In this document: positions 1 to 12,052 of the stretch, in pieces
Layout: each line of letters begins with the position of its first letter
How positions within the stretch are numbered: position 1 is the first letter of the stretch
DNA from: Stromatinia cepivora
Lineage: Eukaryota > Ascomycota > Leotiomycetes > Helotiales > Sclerotiniaceae
Length of the DNA stretch: 64,000 nucleotides
Direction: 5' to 3'
Assembly (NCBI GenBank): GCA_014898415.1
Contig: RCTD01000003.1
Span: forward strand, 744,001-808,000
Made by a program: the position numbers and the translations under genes
Notes under the pieces: generated by a model
Told to the model about the DNA's origin: nothing
Databases searched by the model: none
Seen by the model: the letters and a program-made list of their open reading frames with translations, nothing else

Positions 1-609
1 CTGTTGACGGTATTGGCACGCACCATAGGAGAGCGCTGACCTACAGACTGCCCAGAAATACCTGCTTCTGCTACCGTTGGCGTATTTGCTAGGCTATCAC
101 GCGGAGTCACGATGTCATGTTGTCCCGAAGTATCATCTTTTTGAATATCTAGCGCAGGTGCTTGTTGTCGTGGGCGCTTTGAGTTTAATATACTTTGCCT
201 ATCAATATCTAAAGACTGAGCTCTAGAGCCAGCGGGTACGGGTTTTCTGGGTAAAGTCTTCTTAGACAGTGCCCGAGAAGGAATCGACTGCTCTTCGGAT
301 AAGAGTTGTGAATCTTCGTCCGATTTTAGATGCAAGTAGTATAAAGAGCTTGCGATATCCTCGGATGTGACATTCTTCAGTTGTGGTTTCAAGGTAGTAA
401 GAATGATATCTACCAGAATAAAGTCAGTTATCATGTTGACCCCACCATATTATTCTAAACGCACCATTACTACCAGGTACTCTAGCAATATAGAGAACCA
501 GATTGGCCCTCTTCTGCTCGGTTGGGTTTCGTGGATACTTCGGAGGGCATCCGGCAAGCTGGTTGAGACCAGAAAGTGAGTTTGCTTCAACAAAATCCTG
601 AGGAGACAT
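1..609 (-). CDS. Conserved hypothetical protein, N-terminal part (gene runs off the left edge)
   Basis: Two exons read on the minus strand: 609-474 (start ATG, 45 codons plus one base) and 409-1, open to the window edge. The 64-bp intron 473-410 starts GTAGTA, ends TAG and holds a CTGAC branch-point-like motif; removing it keeps one frame. The N-terminus reads MSPQDFVEANSLSGLNQL, followed by a compact segment with LVLYIARVP joined across the intron to DIILTTLKPQ. After about residue 75 it becomes a low-complexity Ser/Pro/Gln/Arg-rich tail. No catalytic motif is visible and I do not recognise the family. The globular N-terminus and correctly placed intron support a real gene. The product is cut by the window, so its C-terminal domains are unseen. 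Confidence 0.7.
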
Positions 610-1769
610 AATTTCCCGAAGGTTTCAAATGGATTACGAAAATAAAAAAAAGATTGAGTGAAAAAGAAACCTCTTCTTTTTACACTCGTGATGCTCAGCC
701 TGGAAGGCAAAGCAACGGGTTTGGTAGGCTAGAAGTAAATAATAATAAGCTTATCCAAGAAGCTCAGCCAGCTTTTGAAAGAGTTTGTTTTGTCGAAAGT
801 TTTCGACTTTGACCTTTTTGTTACCTCAAGGTTATGTTGGGCAGCAGAAAATATATCCCAGATATATCAGGGAAGGATGGTGCATTGATTGGGTCTGTAT
901 CTTGAACTGGGGTATCATAAGGCGAAAAAGCTGAAGCAGATATAACTGATGAATGGGAAAAAAGCTGGGGGTGTGATAACTTTGACAAGGTATTGCAGAG
1001 ACTAGACTTATAAGGATCGAGAAACTTGTCTAAGTTGTAGAGGCGGTATTGACTGCCACGACACCATATGTTGTTTGATTTTGATCCACATGTTTTCCTG
1101 GGCCTTATAACCCAGATGTATAGAAAATGAGAAGTTAATAAATGAGTCTTTGAATGATTTATGATAGGTAGGGTTTAGTATGTATGAACTTTTTTGAGTT
1201 TTCCCAAGCCAAGCCAAGCCAAATCAATGCATTGATTACATTTTACCTTGATCAGATCATTTGTTGGCGGGTCACCCCTTATGAAATTCGCAACCAGAAA
1301 TTTTGCACTGCCGCAATGTTAATTAATAAAGGTTACCGAATAATGTGTGAGGCTGGTACATATGGCTGGTTGGTATATGAGGCTAAGTAAACGAGGCTGA
1401 GAGTACGGCTATCTCTCTTCGCTTGTCCACTTTCGCACGCTAAAATAAGTGGGCATTCATTCATTAGCCCACAAAAAAAGAACCCCCAATTGGTTCTAAA
1501 TGACCAATTAAAATTCATCAAAAGTTCGCGCGCTAAGGACTTAAGAAATCTCGAAAATTTAATTTGGTACAGATTATCGTATTGTCCAGAGGGAGAAAAG
1601 CTTCATATTTTACCACAACTTCAATCATACACATACAATACAGAACAACTTTATGATAATTGTATTATTTTGATTCAATTCATGATCGGGAGTTATAGCA
1701 TTATTTAAATTCAAGTTTTATCTTCCTTATATCCCTATTGTAATTCATTTGCCATTGGTAAAAAAAATA
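610..1769. other. Intergenic region between divergent genes
   Basis: About 1.16 kb separates the start of the leftmost minus-strand gene from the RRP14 start. It should hold both promoters and 5' UTRs. Only short ORFs without domain character occur here. I see no RNA gene, repeat family or clear TATA element. Confidence 0.6.
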
Positions 1770-3527
1770 ATGGCAGAGAGTACGCTTCAAGTTTGTCTTC
1801 CTTTCCCCGCCTTTGCGTTTTTATCCATTAACACTTTTTTTCCAGGACCGATTGCGAGAGCATGCAGAGGCATTTGATGGATTGCTATCCTTGATTCCGG
1901 CGAAATATTACTACGGCGAAGATACTAGTGTATGCAAATAGTTCGGTTTGGATTCTACTGCTAGTCCTATAATACTGATTGCTATCTCCCTATATAGGAT
2001 CAGTGGAAAAAGAAGAAGCAAACTAAGCAACAAGCTGCTGCGGCAAGACGCGCAAAGCTTGACCCAGATTCTGCAAAGACCGCAAAGGATGTCATGGATG
2101 AACGAGCAAAGAAGAGAAAATTGGAAGAGTCTGAGGATGTTGAGGATGGATCTGAGGTAGAGGGTATCGAGAAAGAATTACCAAAACAAGGATTAAAAAA
2201 GGCAGTGGAGAAGCCGGCTAAGAAACTAAAAACTGAAACCGAATCAACAAAAGAGACACCCAAATCCTCGACACCAAAGGACTCAGCAGCCAAAAAAGTT
2301 TTGACACCTGAAGAAGAGGCAGCAAGGTTGGAAAAGAGAAATCAGAAAGAAGAACAGAAAAAGGCAAAGGCAGCTAAGAAGTCAGCTAAACAGAAGGCGA
2401 AGAGGGAGGAAGCCGCCAAACAAGTTGTCCAATTACCAACGGAAGATACTTCTGCTAGTGAGTCGACTACAAAGGATAATGTGGCCGAGGAAGCTACCAA
2501 GGAAGCTGCCACTAACGAAGTTCCTACCAAAAAGTCAATCGAGCATGAAACTGCGGCAGATGAAGAACCAGAACATGATGATGAAATTGGACATTTTGAA
2601 GCCGAAGGTCTAGAGGAACCTGAATCTACAGAGTCATCGCCGCTCTCATCTACTTTCTCAACACCCAACGAAGAGACCACTAGCGGAGGTACATCCACAT
2701 CCTCTACCATACCTCCTGCCGCCCCTCCTAAACACATTACTCTTCCAGCCGACTCCGAAATTCTCCGTTCTAGATTAGCAGCTCGTATCGAAGCTCTACG
2801 AGCCGCACGTAAAGCAAGTAACTCTGATGGTACCCCAGTGCGCAACCGCCAAGAACTCATGGAACAACGTCGCAAAAAGGAAGAGCAACGAAAAGCCCAC
2901 AAAAGAGAACTCCGACTTCAAGCCAAGATTGATGAAGAGGCTCGACGTGAAGCCGCATTAGTATCAGCAAGAAGTAGTCCAGCAGGAAGCTTGCTCAGTC
3001 CTCTAATCCGCTCACCTGAAAACAATTTTGCTTTTGGCAGAGTCGCATTCGCTGATGGACAAGGTCTCAACGAAGATTTAACTGCATTGAAATCGATACC
3101 GAAGAAAAAGGGACCACAAGATGTCAATAGTGCACTCGCCGCTGCAGCCAAGAAACAATCTCGATTAGAAAGCATGGATGCTGATAAGCGCGCAGACATC
3201 GAAGAAAAAGAACGTTGGTTAATTGCGAAAAAGCGCGTGAATGGCGAGAAAGTTCGAGATGATAGTTCATTATTGAAGAAAACTCTCAAAAGAAAAGAGA
3301 AGCAAAAGAAGAAGAGCGAGAAGGAATGGACAGAGAGGATAGATGGAGTCAAGAAAGCGGGAGCTATGAAACAGAAGAAAAGAGAGGAGAATCTAAAGGC
3401 TAGGAGGGATGGAAAGGGAGGAAAGGGAAAGAAGGGTGGAAAAGGTGGAAAACCAGCAGGTGGTGCTAAAAAGAAGAGTAGGCCGGGTTTCGAGGGTAGT
3501 TTTGGTGGTGGAGGAAAGAAAAAGTAA
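1770..3527 (+). CDS. RRP14: Ribosome biogenesis protein RRP14 / SURF6 family
   Basis: Nucleolar protein of the Rrp14/SURF6 family, which in yeast is needed for early 60S (and 40S) pre-ribosome maturation. Three exons: 1770-1790 (MAESTLQ), 1846-1929 and 1998-3527, with introns of 55 and 68 bp (GTTTGT...CAG and GTATGC...TAG). The product is 544 aa. Residues about 8-70 match the RRP14 N-terminal block: a stretch reading AFDGLLSLIPAKYYYGED, then a Lys-rich QWKKKKQTK segment. The middle is acidic and Ser/Thr-rich. From about residue 285 the SURF6 domain is very basic and coiled, with RLAARIEALRAARKA and a VNGEKVRDDSSLLKKTLKRK block. The C-terminus is a Gly/Lys-rich tail. The long frame alone lacks the N-terminal domain; the two small upstream exons restore it, which decides the start. 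Confidence 0.92.
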
Positions 3528-3830
3528 AGGGGGAATGTGATGTTGGGAATCAGTCTAGGTGTTAAGGAGTGAGGATAGGAAAATATAATACGGAGGCGGT
3601 GGTAGGAGAGGAAAAATGGAAAGTGATAGCTTCATGTCTATGAAGTGGTCTCTAGGAAAAAATCATTCTGATCCAGGCAAATGTATGGATTTATCATGGC
3701 ACTGCACTATGTTTATCAAAGGAAGAATACTTTGCAATACCACCTGCATCTACAATTAGCATTTTGTAGAAAAATAATCAAGTTGCCTACTGTGAACATA
3801 TGATATGATTGATTCCATCACCTTTCTCCT

Positions 3831-4857
3831 TAGTCTAGCGGGTGCCTGACTCTCGAGGCATCAGTCATATGATTTTTAATATCTCCGCCAGAAGAGTTTA
3901 ATCGGCCAACTCCTAAATTATATATTTTGAACCCGCTTTTCACCCATTTTTGTATATATATTAGTTTCATTCAACTATATTATATGTCACGGGAAATGAT
4001 TACTATATCAACCCAATTAACCATTCGTCAAGAGTGGCGTCACTTTTGGTGTGACATTATATTATATACTATAAATAGATATACTATTTATCTATATTTT
4101 GTACTTGTCGGGATAACTGTATACGGGGAAGTGAAGCTTATCAACGAACGTATAGAACTCTTTGGTTATTAATACGTTTTGATTTGCCTAGAGAGCTAGA
4201 AACTATGGAGGGTGAAGAACTATATAATGGTGTATGCCGAGGCACTAGTGCGAGCACTAGTGCGCACGTGATCCTTACCATCCTTACCATGCACGTGATT
4301 CATATTCCGACAGTACTTTTTACTTTTATGAAATTCCAATTGATATTGATTTAATCATTATATTTATAAGTTAGATTTCCAATCCGGAAAGATAAATTTT
4401 ATATATCGAATAAAATGATTTCATTATAACAAAAATTAAATCTTTATTTCATTTTAAATCGAATAATAATGAAATTTAAATATTATATAATTTATATTCT
4501 ATATAAACTTTAATATCATTTATAATTTGTTAGAATGAAAATTGGAAAATATCAAAATTAAAAATGAAAAGGAATAAAGAAATCAATTCTGTATTATAAC
4601 TAATTGAAGATCTAAAGAGATTAGAAAATGAATTAAATAATAGATCTGCATCTTTTCGATTAATAAATTCTATATCATATAACAAATTATTTATAAATAT
4701 AATAATTGAAAATTTATCATATAAAATATATTTTGGTAAAGATCTGATACACGTTATTTAAGAGATGGCCGATTAGACCCTCTAAAAGAGTTCGCTTAAA
4801 ATATCTAATCAAAAAGTATAAAAACTCTGGAAGAAGGTCGATGTGAAAACTAGACTA
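3831..4857. mobile_element. Non-autonomous Mutator-like DNA element F1, 9-bp target duplication
   Basis: The element starts TAGTCTAGCGGG at 3831 and ends with the inverted CTAGACTA at 4857. The ends are imperfect terminal inverted repeats of roughly 100 bp; for example a block reading TTTAATCGGCCAACTCC near the left end pairs with a diverged copy near 4770. It is flanked by a perfect 9-bp direct repeat, CTTTCTCCT, at 3822-3830 and 4858-4866. Nine-base duplications with long TIRs are typical of the Mutator (MULE) superfamily. No transposase is recognisable; without the solo LTR inside it is about 815 bp, so it is probably non-autonomous. A second copy starts at 22395. Part of the interior (4320-4750) is very AT-rich, consistent with RIP. 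Confidence 0.72.
4106..4312. repeat. Solo LTR of copia family C inside element F1
   Basis: A 207-bp sequence beginning TGTCGGGAT and ending ATTCCGACA, flanked by the perfect 5-bp duplication GTACT (4101-4105 and 4313-4317). It matches the two LTRs of element C (23517-23746 and 30069-30307). It contains two CACGTGAT motifs flanking a short CCTTACCAT tandem run (two units here). No internal element sequence follows, so this is a solo LTR left by LTR-LTR recombination. It is much less mutated than the copies in the AT-rich block. Confidence 0.9.
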
Positions 4858-4866
4858 CTTTCTCCT

Positions 4867-6072
4867 TGCACCTACTAGGTAGTTAGTTCCTTTTCACCAA
4901 CGTTTCTTTCCTTATATTTGTGTTTAAACTGAATTGAACTCTATGTAATTTTCATATAGATAGAGAGAGAGAGAGAGAGATCCAGGTGCACAATAATAAC
5001 TTCCTTCCTTCCATACATATTTTCATACATTAAATCATACATTCATACAACTGATAAACAAACACAAACATGTATAAGGAAATATTGAACTACACACACT
5101 TCTCCCCCTCTGCCTCTCTTCCTTTCCTCTCTCCCTCTTTGCTAACAAATAGATAGAGATTAAACCAACTCTTCCAATTCTTCCAAATCACTAGCTCCCC
5201 CCTTCTCTTTCCCCCTGACAACCTAGTAAGGGGAAATACTTAGGATGAATTATAGGTAGGGAATCAGAAGAAAAAGTAGAAGTAGAAATAGAAATGGAAT
5301 TAGAAGTAGAAACATAACCAAGATATTTTACCTGGTATTCTCATGAAGGAATAACTACTGAGTACCTATTACCTTTGTTAGCGAAAAAATAAAATAAAGT
5401 CAAGTAAAATCAAATCAAATCAAGTCAAGTAAAATCAAGTAGAATAAAATAGCATAAGATAAGATTCTTTCATTAACAAAATACCCTCCCATCCCAATTC
5501 ATCTCCAACCCAGTCAACCAGCTAACCTAGTTATCTTCATCTTCATTTTCATCTCAATCATTCATTCTCAATCATTCATCCCTCGTCTATTTGAGAATCC
5601 CATCAGATCATATTATCTTATCTTGCTATTCCTATTCCTATTCCCATTCCTATTCATTCCTATTCATTCGCTTATATCGTCAACTTCCTTTCTTTCCTAT
5701 CATCCTTCTCTCCTTCCTCGTATCTCTTTCGTATCTTCAACCAAGTAACTTTCTTTCCTGGTGCCCAGCCCAGGTTAGAACGAAATAGGATAGAACAGAA
5801 TAGAATAGATGAGTGAAACTACGAAAGGAATTTTTTCCTTCCTTTCCTACACTGAACTAAAGTCTAATATCCCCAAACCCCCTACTTTCCTACCCCTGCC
5901 CGCCCTCCCTTCCAATGGAATGAAAATGAATGATGTACCCCGCGTAGCATAGCAAAAGATCTCGTTGGGTGTGTTTGAATATATTTGTAATTTTCCTCCA
6001 TAATAAAAGTAATCGAGATGCGCCGCTCGCCTGCCATGCTTATGAAAATCAAATTGTATGTGTAGAAAGTGA
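4867..6072. other. Gene-free region with simple-sequence tracts
   Basis: This stretch between element F1 and the 3' end of VPS74 has no credible gene. It holds a (GA)n run at about 4960-4980, a purine-rich AGAAGTAGAAAT run near 5265-5320, an AAATCAAGT-type low-complexity run at 5395-5465 and a polypyrimidine TTCCTATTC run at 5625-5680. The last few hundred bases probably include the VPS74 3' UTR. Confidence 0.6.
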
Positions 6073-7331
6073 TTACAGCAAAGAGTCCAACCGGGTAAAG
6101 ACACTTAAACATGCGGCCACAACTTCGAGTTGTAGCTCTTTATCCTTTCCATTGTTTACCTCCTGTTGCGTGGTATTAGTACTGGTATATATAGTATGGG
6201 CGTGGGAGTGGTATTGGTAAGAGGAGAATGATACATACATCAGTAATGACTTGTCCCAAATTTGCACCGATTCCTGCTGAACCTCCCGCTCTCTTTCCAA
6301 ATGGCCATTGACTATATTCTGCCAATAATTCATCGACTTGTGCGAATGCTCGTTCTCTAGATTCGTGACCGAGTGATGCGAGGGCATTCTCTAATACGTT
6401 AGCTGCATATGCAGCACATACCATGGCAATTGTTCTAATGTATCTGAATTCGAGGTTTTCGGGAAGAAATTGACTGCCAGGGAGGACAACCGTTCGTTGT
6501 GTAAGGACGTTTCGGACTCTTCTTCTAATCTCTTCCTTTGCTCCACCATCTGCCACAGGATGTGTTGCCATATCGAACAAAAGGAAATTTTTCTTCTCGG
6601 TCCTTAGAATGCCCTTATCGACCAATCCTTTTGCTAATCGTTCTCGGACTTGTTTCAATTGGTATCCGATTTTCATAAGATTCCATGTCTCGCCTGGTAA
6701 ATGATGTCAATGTTGAGACTTTCAAGATATGGGAAATTGCGATTTCTTACCACTCATCAAATCAATCCATGAACTGACACTCATCTTCTCACTCGCTTTC
6801 ATCATTTTCAGCGCTTCATCCAATAATACTTCTCCGGTTAAAGTATCATCAATAACCTCAATTACTCTGTCCGCTAAGGGAAATCGCCGCCTCGAAGAAT
6901 CCTTCTGCATGCTCACGCGCCCTCTGAACGCCAGCTCAATGACAATACATCCACGAAGCGCATACGAAATATTATCATTCCAGAACGAAAGGTATCCCTA
7001 CAAAATCATATTAGTACTGGTCGCAGAACCGCAAACCACCACCTGTTCAGATCAAGCCACCTACTTGCTTATCCTTCAATCCCAGCAGCAAAACCTCCTC
7101 CATCAGCGTCAATTTAGGTTGTTTGCTCCTCTCAGCACTTTCGCTAATATCTCTCGGATCAAAGGCAATCTTGTGTCCATTCTCGCCGCTCTCATATGAT
7201 GTTTCGGGACCGCTGGTATCGCGTGAATTGCCAGTCTTGGGCGCTGGTGATGCAACACGACTCGATTCTCCATTTTCCGTATCGCCGGCTCCTGCTCCGC
7301 CACCTCTTCTGCGAGTGAGTCCTGAAGACAT
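6073..7331 (-). CDS. VPS74: Golgi phosphoprotein 3 homolog (GPP34 family), Vps74
   Basis: Vps74/GOLPH3 binds PI4P on Golgi membranes and the cytosolic tails of glycosyltransferases, keeping these enzymes in the Golgi through COPI. Four exons: 7331-7065, 6997-6751, 6693-6239 and 6162-6073, with introns of 67, 57 and 76 bp, giving 352 aa (yeast Vps74 is about 345). The N-terminus is disordered and Gly/Ser-rich with an [12 protein letters not shown] start. The GPP34 domain begins at [17 protein letters not shown] and runs to the end. Recognisable blocks include [15 protein letters not shown], the [19 protein letters not shown] strand, [16 protein letters not shown] and the C-terminal [18 protein letters not shown]. 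All splice phases join cleanly. The family call is firm; the function is from known homologs. Confidence 0.95.
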
Positions 7332-8072
7332 TGGTCGTATTGCGAGATCAATTGTATGTGTAGTATTTGATATAAATGTGTGGGTTGTCGTGGGAAATTA
7401 AGCAAAGGGGGATGGAGTTTTGTCCTCTTTGCAGTGAGACAGCGGCGCTACCGCTCACAAAAGCAATTCCGCCAGTAGATTATCTTTCGTTTTGTCGATG
7501 AATAAATTGACCCTTGAAGTTCTAGATTCTCGAATTTGTTTCTTCGTATCAATAATAAAAAAAAGTGGGCGGGGCAAATGTGGTGGTATTGAAGGTTCGA
7601 ATTGTTCTGTAGAGCTTTGAGGTGCGTGGATGAACAGGGATAGCCCAATGAAACCACGCTAAGATTTTATAGAGAACTTCTTTGCACTGGGGAAGTGGGA
7701 AATTATGGAAATTATTATGGCCTGGGAGGAAAAGTTCCTTAACAAGGATACCGATAATATTTTGAAAAGGAATTCAAACTCAATATATCTTCATGTTTTT
7801 AATATAATGAGGGAAAACAAGAATTTTGCTGAGTAAGATGGTCTAAACATTTTTACAGGCGCATAGAATCATATCACTTCTATGAACGCATCGAAAGCTG
7901 GTACAAGTTTCCCCTCCCTCCCTTGTATTGCCGCCCATTCACCACTTGTATCTCATTCATGACCCGTGAACCCCTCATTGTCTTTTTTCCATCTCGACCG
8001 TCCCCATATTATACAATTCCAAAATCTAATGAGCTGTGAAGGCTGTTAGCTATTTTTATCCACCTTGTAAAA
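7332..8072. other. Intergenic region, no gene seen
   Basis: About 740 bp between the VPS74 start and the ACP stop, both on the minus strand. It should hold the VPS74 promoter and the ACP 3' UTR. Only short spurious frames are present and no repeat family is recognised. Confidence 0.6.
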
Positions 8073-8709
8073 TCACACCATAGACTCACCATCTGGTTGG
8101 TGGAGGATATATTCGACGGCTTGTTCAACTATGAAATTTGTTAAAATTATTGCTCCATTCAATATTCCCACCAAGAAACATACCACTGAGAATAGAATCC
8201 GCATCCTTATCTGGAATTTCAATGCTGAATTCCTGTAACCCCATCAGTCTCCAATTCCTCGTTGTGGATATCTTGTACAAACCTCCTCAATAGCCATAAC
8301 AACCTCTACAGTATCCAAGCTGTCCAACCCAAGATCATTCGAGAAGTGCGCTGTTGCTGAAAGCTACCCATTGTCAATTAGAACGTCCTGGCCCTCTACT
8401 CTATCAAATATCATACCTTCGTTGGGTCCGAAACCTGTAAATCATGTTAGTACTTTCCCCAGTTGAAGATTCATCGAGCGCACTCACTTTGTCAAAGTTG
8501 CTCAGTAAAGAAAGAATTCTACCCTCAACTTCTTTTTTATCAAGACCGGCAGCTGCGGAGTAGCATCTTGCGGCTTGGAAAGCCGATGGGGCGAATTGAG
8601 ATTTTGTAATGAAAGAACTTGGGGCGATAGGACGAGCAATTGCTGCAGGTCTGTGGACAGCTTTGCTAGCAGCACTGCGGGCTGTTCTGAGAAGAGCGGT
8701 TCTGAACAT
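8073..8709 (-). CDS. Mitochondrial acyl carrier protein (complex I subunit NDUFAB1/ACPM)
   Basis: Matrix acyl carrier protein that carries 4'-phosphopantetheine for mitochondrial fatty-acid/lipoate synthesis and is also a complex I subunit and partner of LYR proteins. Five exons: 8709-8488, 8434-8417 (18-nt microexon, VSDPTK), 8363-8283, 8232-8184 and 8128-8073, giving 141 aa. Residues 1-50 are an Arg/Ala/Ser-rich mitochondrial presequence (MFRTALLRTARSAASKA). The carrier domain follows, with the GLDSLDTVEVVMAIEEEF motif; its DSL serine is the prosthetic-group site. It ends EQAVEYILHQPDGESMV. The last exon could alternatively splice at a GTGAGT just before the stop, so the final five residues are less certain. 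It is divergent from NDUFS8. Confidence 0.93.
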
Positions 8710-9094
8710 CTTGATATGTGGAGATGATTAAAAGGGACGTCTGTGGATAATGCGGTGGTAGACGTGAATTTGATGGATGGAGATGCTTCCCAAATGTTTA
8801 GCTTTAGCGTATTTTGACTGCACGTGACTAAAGATGCGACGGCGAGATTTAAGAGAACTATTTACAGTAAACTTGATTGGTAGAAATTCGGTTTGGAATG
8901 ATGTATGATATTGCGATGACGAAAACTATTTTACTTTACAATTTCATAATATAGAAGGGAGTGGTGGCGTACAGTAGAAGCTTTGTACTTCCGGCCAATC
9001 ACAGAAAGTCATTTCGAAATCAACTCTTAAAGTTCCGTCAACCTCATATCTAGATACAGATCTCCAACAATCCTGCCACGAGCAACCCTTCACA
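8710..9094. promoter_or_regulatory. Shared bidirectional promoter of ACP and NDUFS8
   Basis: A 385-bp gap separates two divergent start codons, ATG at 8709 on the minus strand and ATG at 9095 on the plus strand. Both genes encode mitochondrial complex I components, so coordinated expression is plausible. A palindromic CACGTG E-box with a following AC lies at 8821-8828. This is the core bound by Cbf1/bHLH factors in other fungi, but binding here is inference. Confidence 0.6.
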
Positions 9095-9996
<902 letters not shown>

Positions 9997-10987
9997 CCAT
10001 ATTTTTATTTATTGTGAGGTGGGAAATTTGTACATACCAGAAGCTGTTCTTCAAAAATGCAAGTAAATGGACACAGAAATTCCTATGATTTATGCCATCA
10101 AATGTCTCTCCCTCGATATCGAATCATATGATCCATGGAACGAGGTATACAGAATCTCCAAGTGTAGATAAACCACCCTCTTTGAATATACAAATCATCT
10201 TACCAAATGAAAGGACATGATAAAGCTCCGTCCCCTGAAGGATCCCGGGCTCTCCAGCCGAGCAGTTTTCTACCTTGATTAGGCATTTCATTTTTCTGTA
10301 TCCCCGGCAACTCCACTCGAAATATTCGTTCTTGAATTGTACACTACCTAGCACTCCCAAACGTTCTTGAAATTTAGATAAAAAGACATTCATCCATGTT
10401 AAATTGCACTTAGATAAGGGGTTTATAGATGAGGGGCTTAGAGGTAGAGAATAGTAAGTAGACTAATGTAAGAGGGTTTTGTGGAGGAGTGTTGGGTTGT
10501 GGGATTTATCATATATGTTAGGAATTAAGGCGATGGATGGATTTAATGACATACTGATACTAAGTACTAGGTAGCGAAATAGTTTTTATTTTATAGGGGG
10601 TTTATCTTCTAGAGTGGAGGTAGGGGAATGCACTTTTTTGAGCTTGGAAGGTGAATACTAGGACTTCGATCTGAATACCAGGTAGTCATTCGCATATCTG
10701 CATTTATATTCACATTGGTATTAGCATGCATGGGCAGGGTCATGAGATCTTTCAATTTCTTGTTATCATCATATCATCTCAAGCAACAATAATAGTGAGA
10801 AGCCAAACCACCTAGCACCAAAACCCCATCCTTCATCCATCCATCCCACCCACCCGCCATCAACCCAACCATATCCATGAAAAAGGTAAAAAGGTAAAAA
10901 GATCAACGCCAGGCCAGCCAATATTGAACGAACCCAAAACTTGGAAAATTCGCCTTGTCCCGCAATTCCCAAACGCAATCTCTATTT
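9997..10987. other. Convergent intergenic region
   Basis: This lies between the NDUFS8 stop and the stop of the next minus-strand gene, so both 3' UTRs fall here. A minus-strand frame of 89 codons with ATG at 10393 and stop at 10124 contains FEWSCRGYRKMKCLIKVENC; it could be a small gene, but nothing independent supports it and I do not annotate it as one. The rest shows only simple pyrimidine- and purine-rich sequence. Confidence 0.5.
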
Positions 10988-12052
10988 TTACTTCTTCTCT
11001 TCGAAATAAAACTTGCCCAAACCCGCTTGATCGGGACTACCAAGAGGAGGTCTATTGGCCGCAGATGGACTATCATCAATTCTCTCCTTCAATATTTTCT
11101 CTGCAGCTTCAGCACCTACTCCCGTAACCAATCCCGAACCGGATGAATTGCGATTTCCAGCTACTCCTACTCCCTGACCTCGTGCTGCCGTATCCACATA
11201 TCCACTTGTATTATCATCTGTGATTCCATCTAGCATTCTCGCTTCACGTTTCTGTTGTTCTGCGGTTGCGGATGTGGATGCGCTGACGGGGGTTCCGGAG
11301 TTACTACTCTGTACTTCTTTGGCTAGACCGCTTTTTCCTACTGCGATGGGACTGGCGAGGAGATTACTTCTGCTGTATGTTGGGCCGCTGACGGTACTTC
11401 CAGCGCCTTCGCCAAATCCAACTAAACTCGTATTATCACTCATTCCATCCCCATCTAATTCCTCATCCATAGCCGATGCGGAAAAGGTATCCCGATCATC
11501 TATTTCTCGATAATTGTTATCCATGCTCATCTCATCATCATCAGCTTCTGTTTGTCCTTTTGCACTACTCGATGCCCATGTAGTAGTCCTTCCAGTGATA
11601 GAACCGGTCGCGGATGCGCTACCAACGGTAGATATGCGTGTTGTATAAACTGGATTTCCGGCTTGATCGAAATATCCTGGGATTTGTCCAGTAGTAGGTC
11701 CTGGGGCTGATGTAGTACCACTGGCGTTTTGAGGCGTGGCTGTGGTTACACGTTCGAGACCTGCAAGACGTGAGATTCGATCTGCGCGCTGCGCTTCGAG
11801 GGTATTGTTTGAGAGGGTGTGTTGATGATGAGAGCTTGCGGTTGGGTGAGCAGATCCGCGATGACCATCTTTGATAGCGGTGGTAGAGAGAGCGGAGAGG
11901 GAGGTCGTGGTTGAGTTTGGGGTTCCTCTGGAGTAGACTAGATCAGTATTTTGATGGAGAGATTGTGGGGTGAGTATTTACGGTGCATCGGTTGGAGTAT
12001 CAATATTTGATGGTGGTTCGGGCATGCCGATCAGTGTAGGAGTAGATGCCAT
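10988..12052 (-). CDS. Conserved hypothetical protein, disordered, Ser/Thr/Gly-rich
   Basis: Two exons: 12052-11982 (start MASTPTLIGMPEPPSNIDTP) and 11927-10988, with a 54-bp intron (GTAAAT...CCAG), giving 336 aa. The join keeps the frame and yields DAPGTPNSTTTSLSALS. The protein is mostly low-complexity. A short ordered-looking patch, LEAQRADRISRLAGLERV, sits around residue 70, and the C-terminus is PDQAGLGKFYFEEKK. There is no signal peptide, membrane segment or catalytic motif. The acidic block MDEELDGDGMSDNTSLVGFGEG resembles phospho-regulated linkers. I do not recognise a named family. An alternative acceptor 10 bases upstream (CTAG) would break the frame, which decided the chosen one. 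Confidence 0.75.

Noticed and set aside
2000..3352. Three minus-strand frames of 97-186 codons opposite RRP14
   Set aside because: They are Ser/Ala/Phe-rich shadows of the Lys/Glu-rich RRP14 coding strand, without splice or domain support.
3831..3960. tRNA-derived SINE, because TAGTCTAGCGGG resembles an A box
   Set aside because: No B box follows at the right spacing, and terminal inverted repeats with a 9-bp target duplication identify a DNA transposon instead.
7123..7401. Plus-strand frames opposite VPS74 exon 1
   Set aside because: Shadow of the conserved GPP34 coding exon on the other strand.
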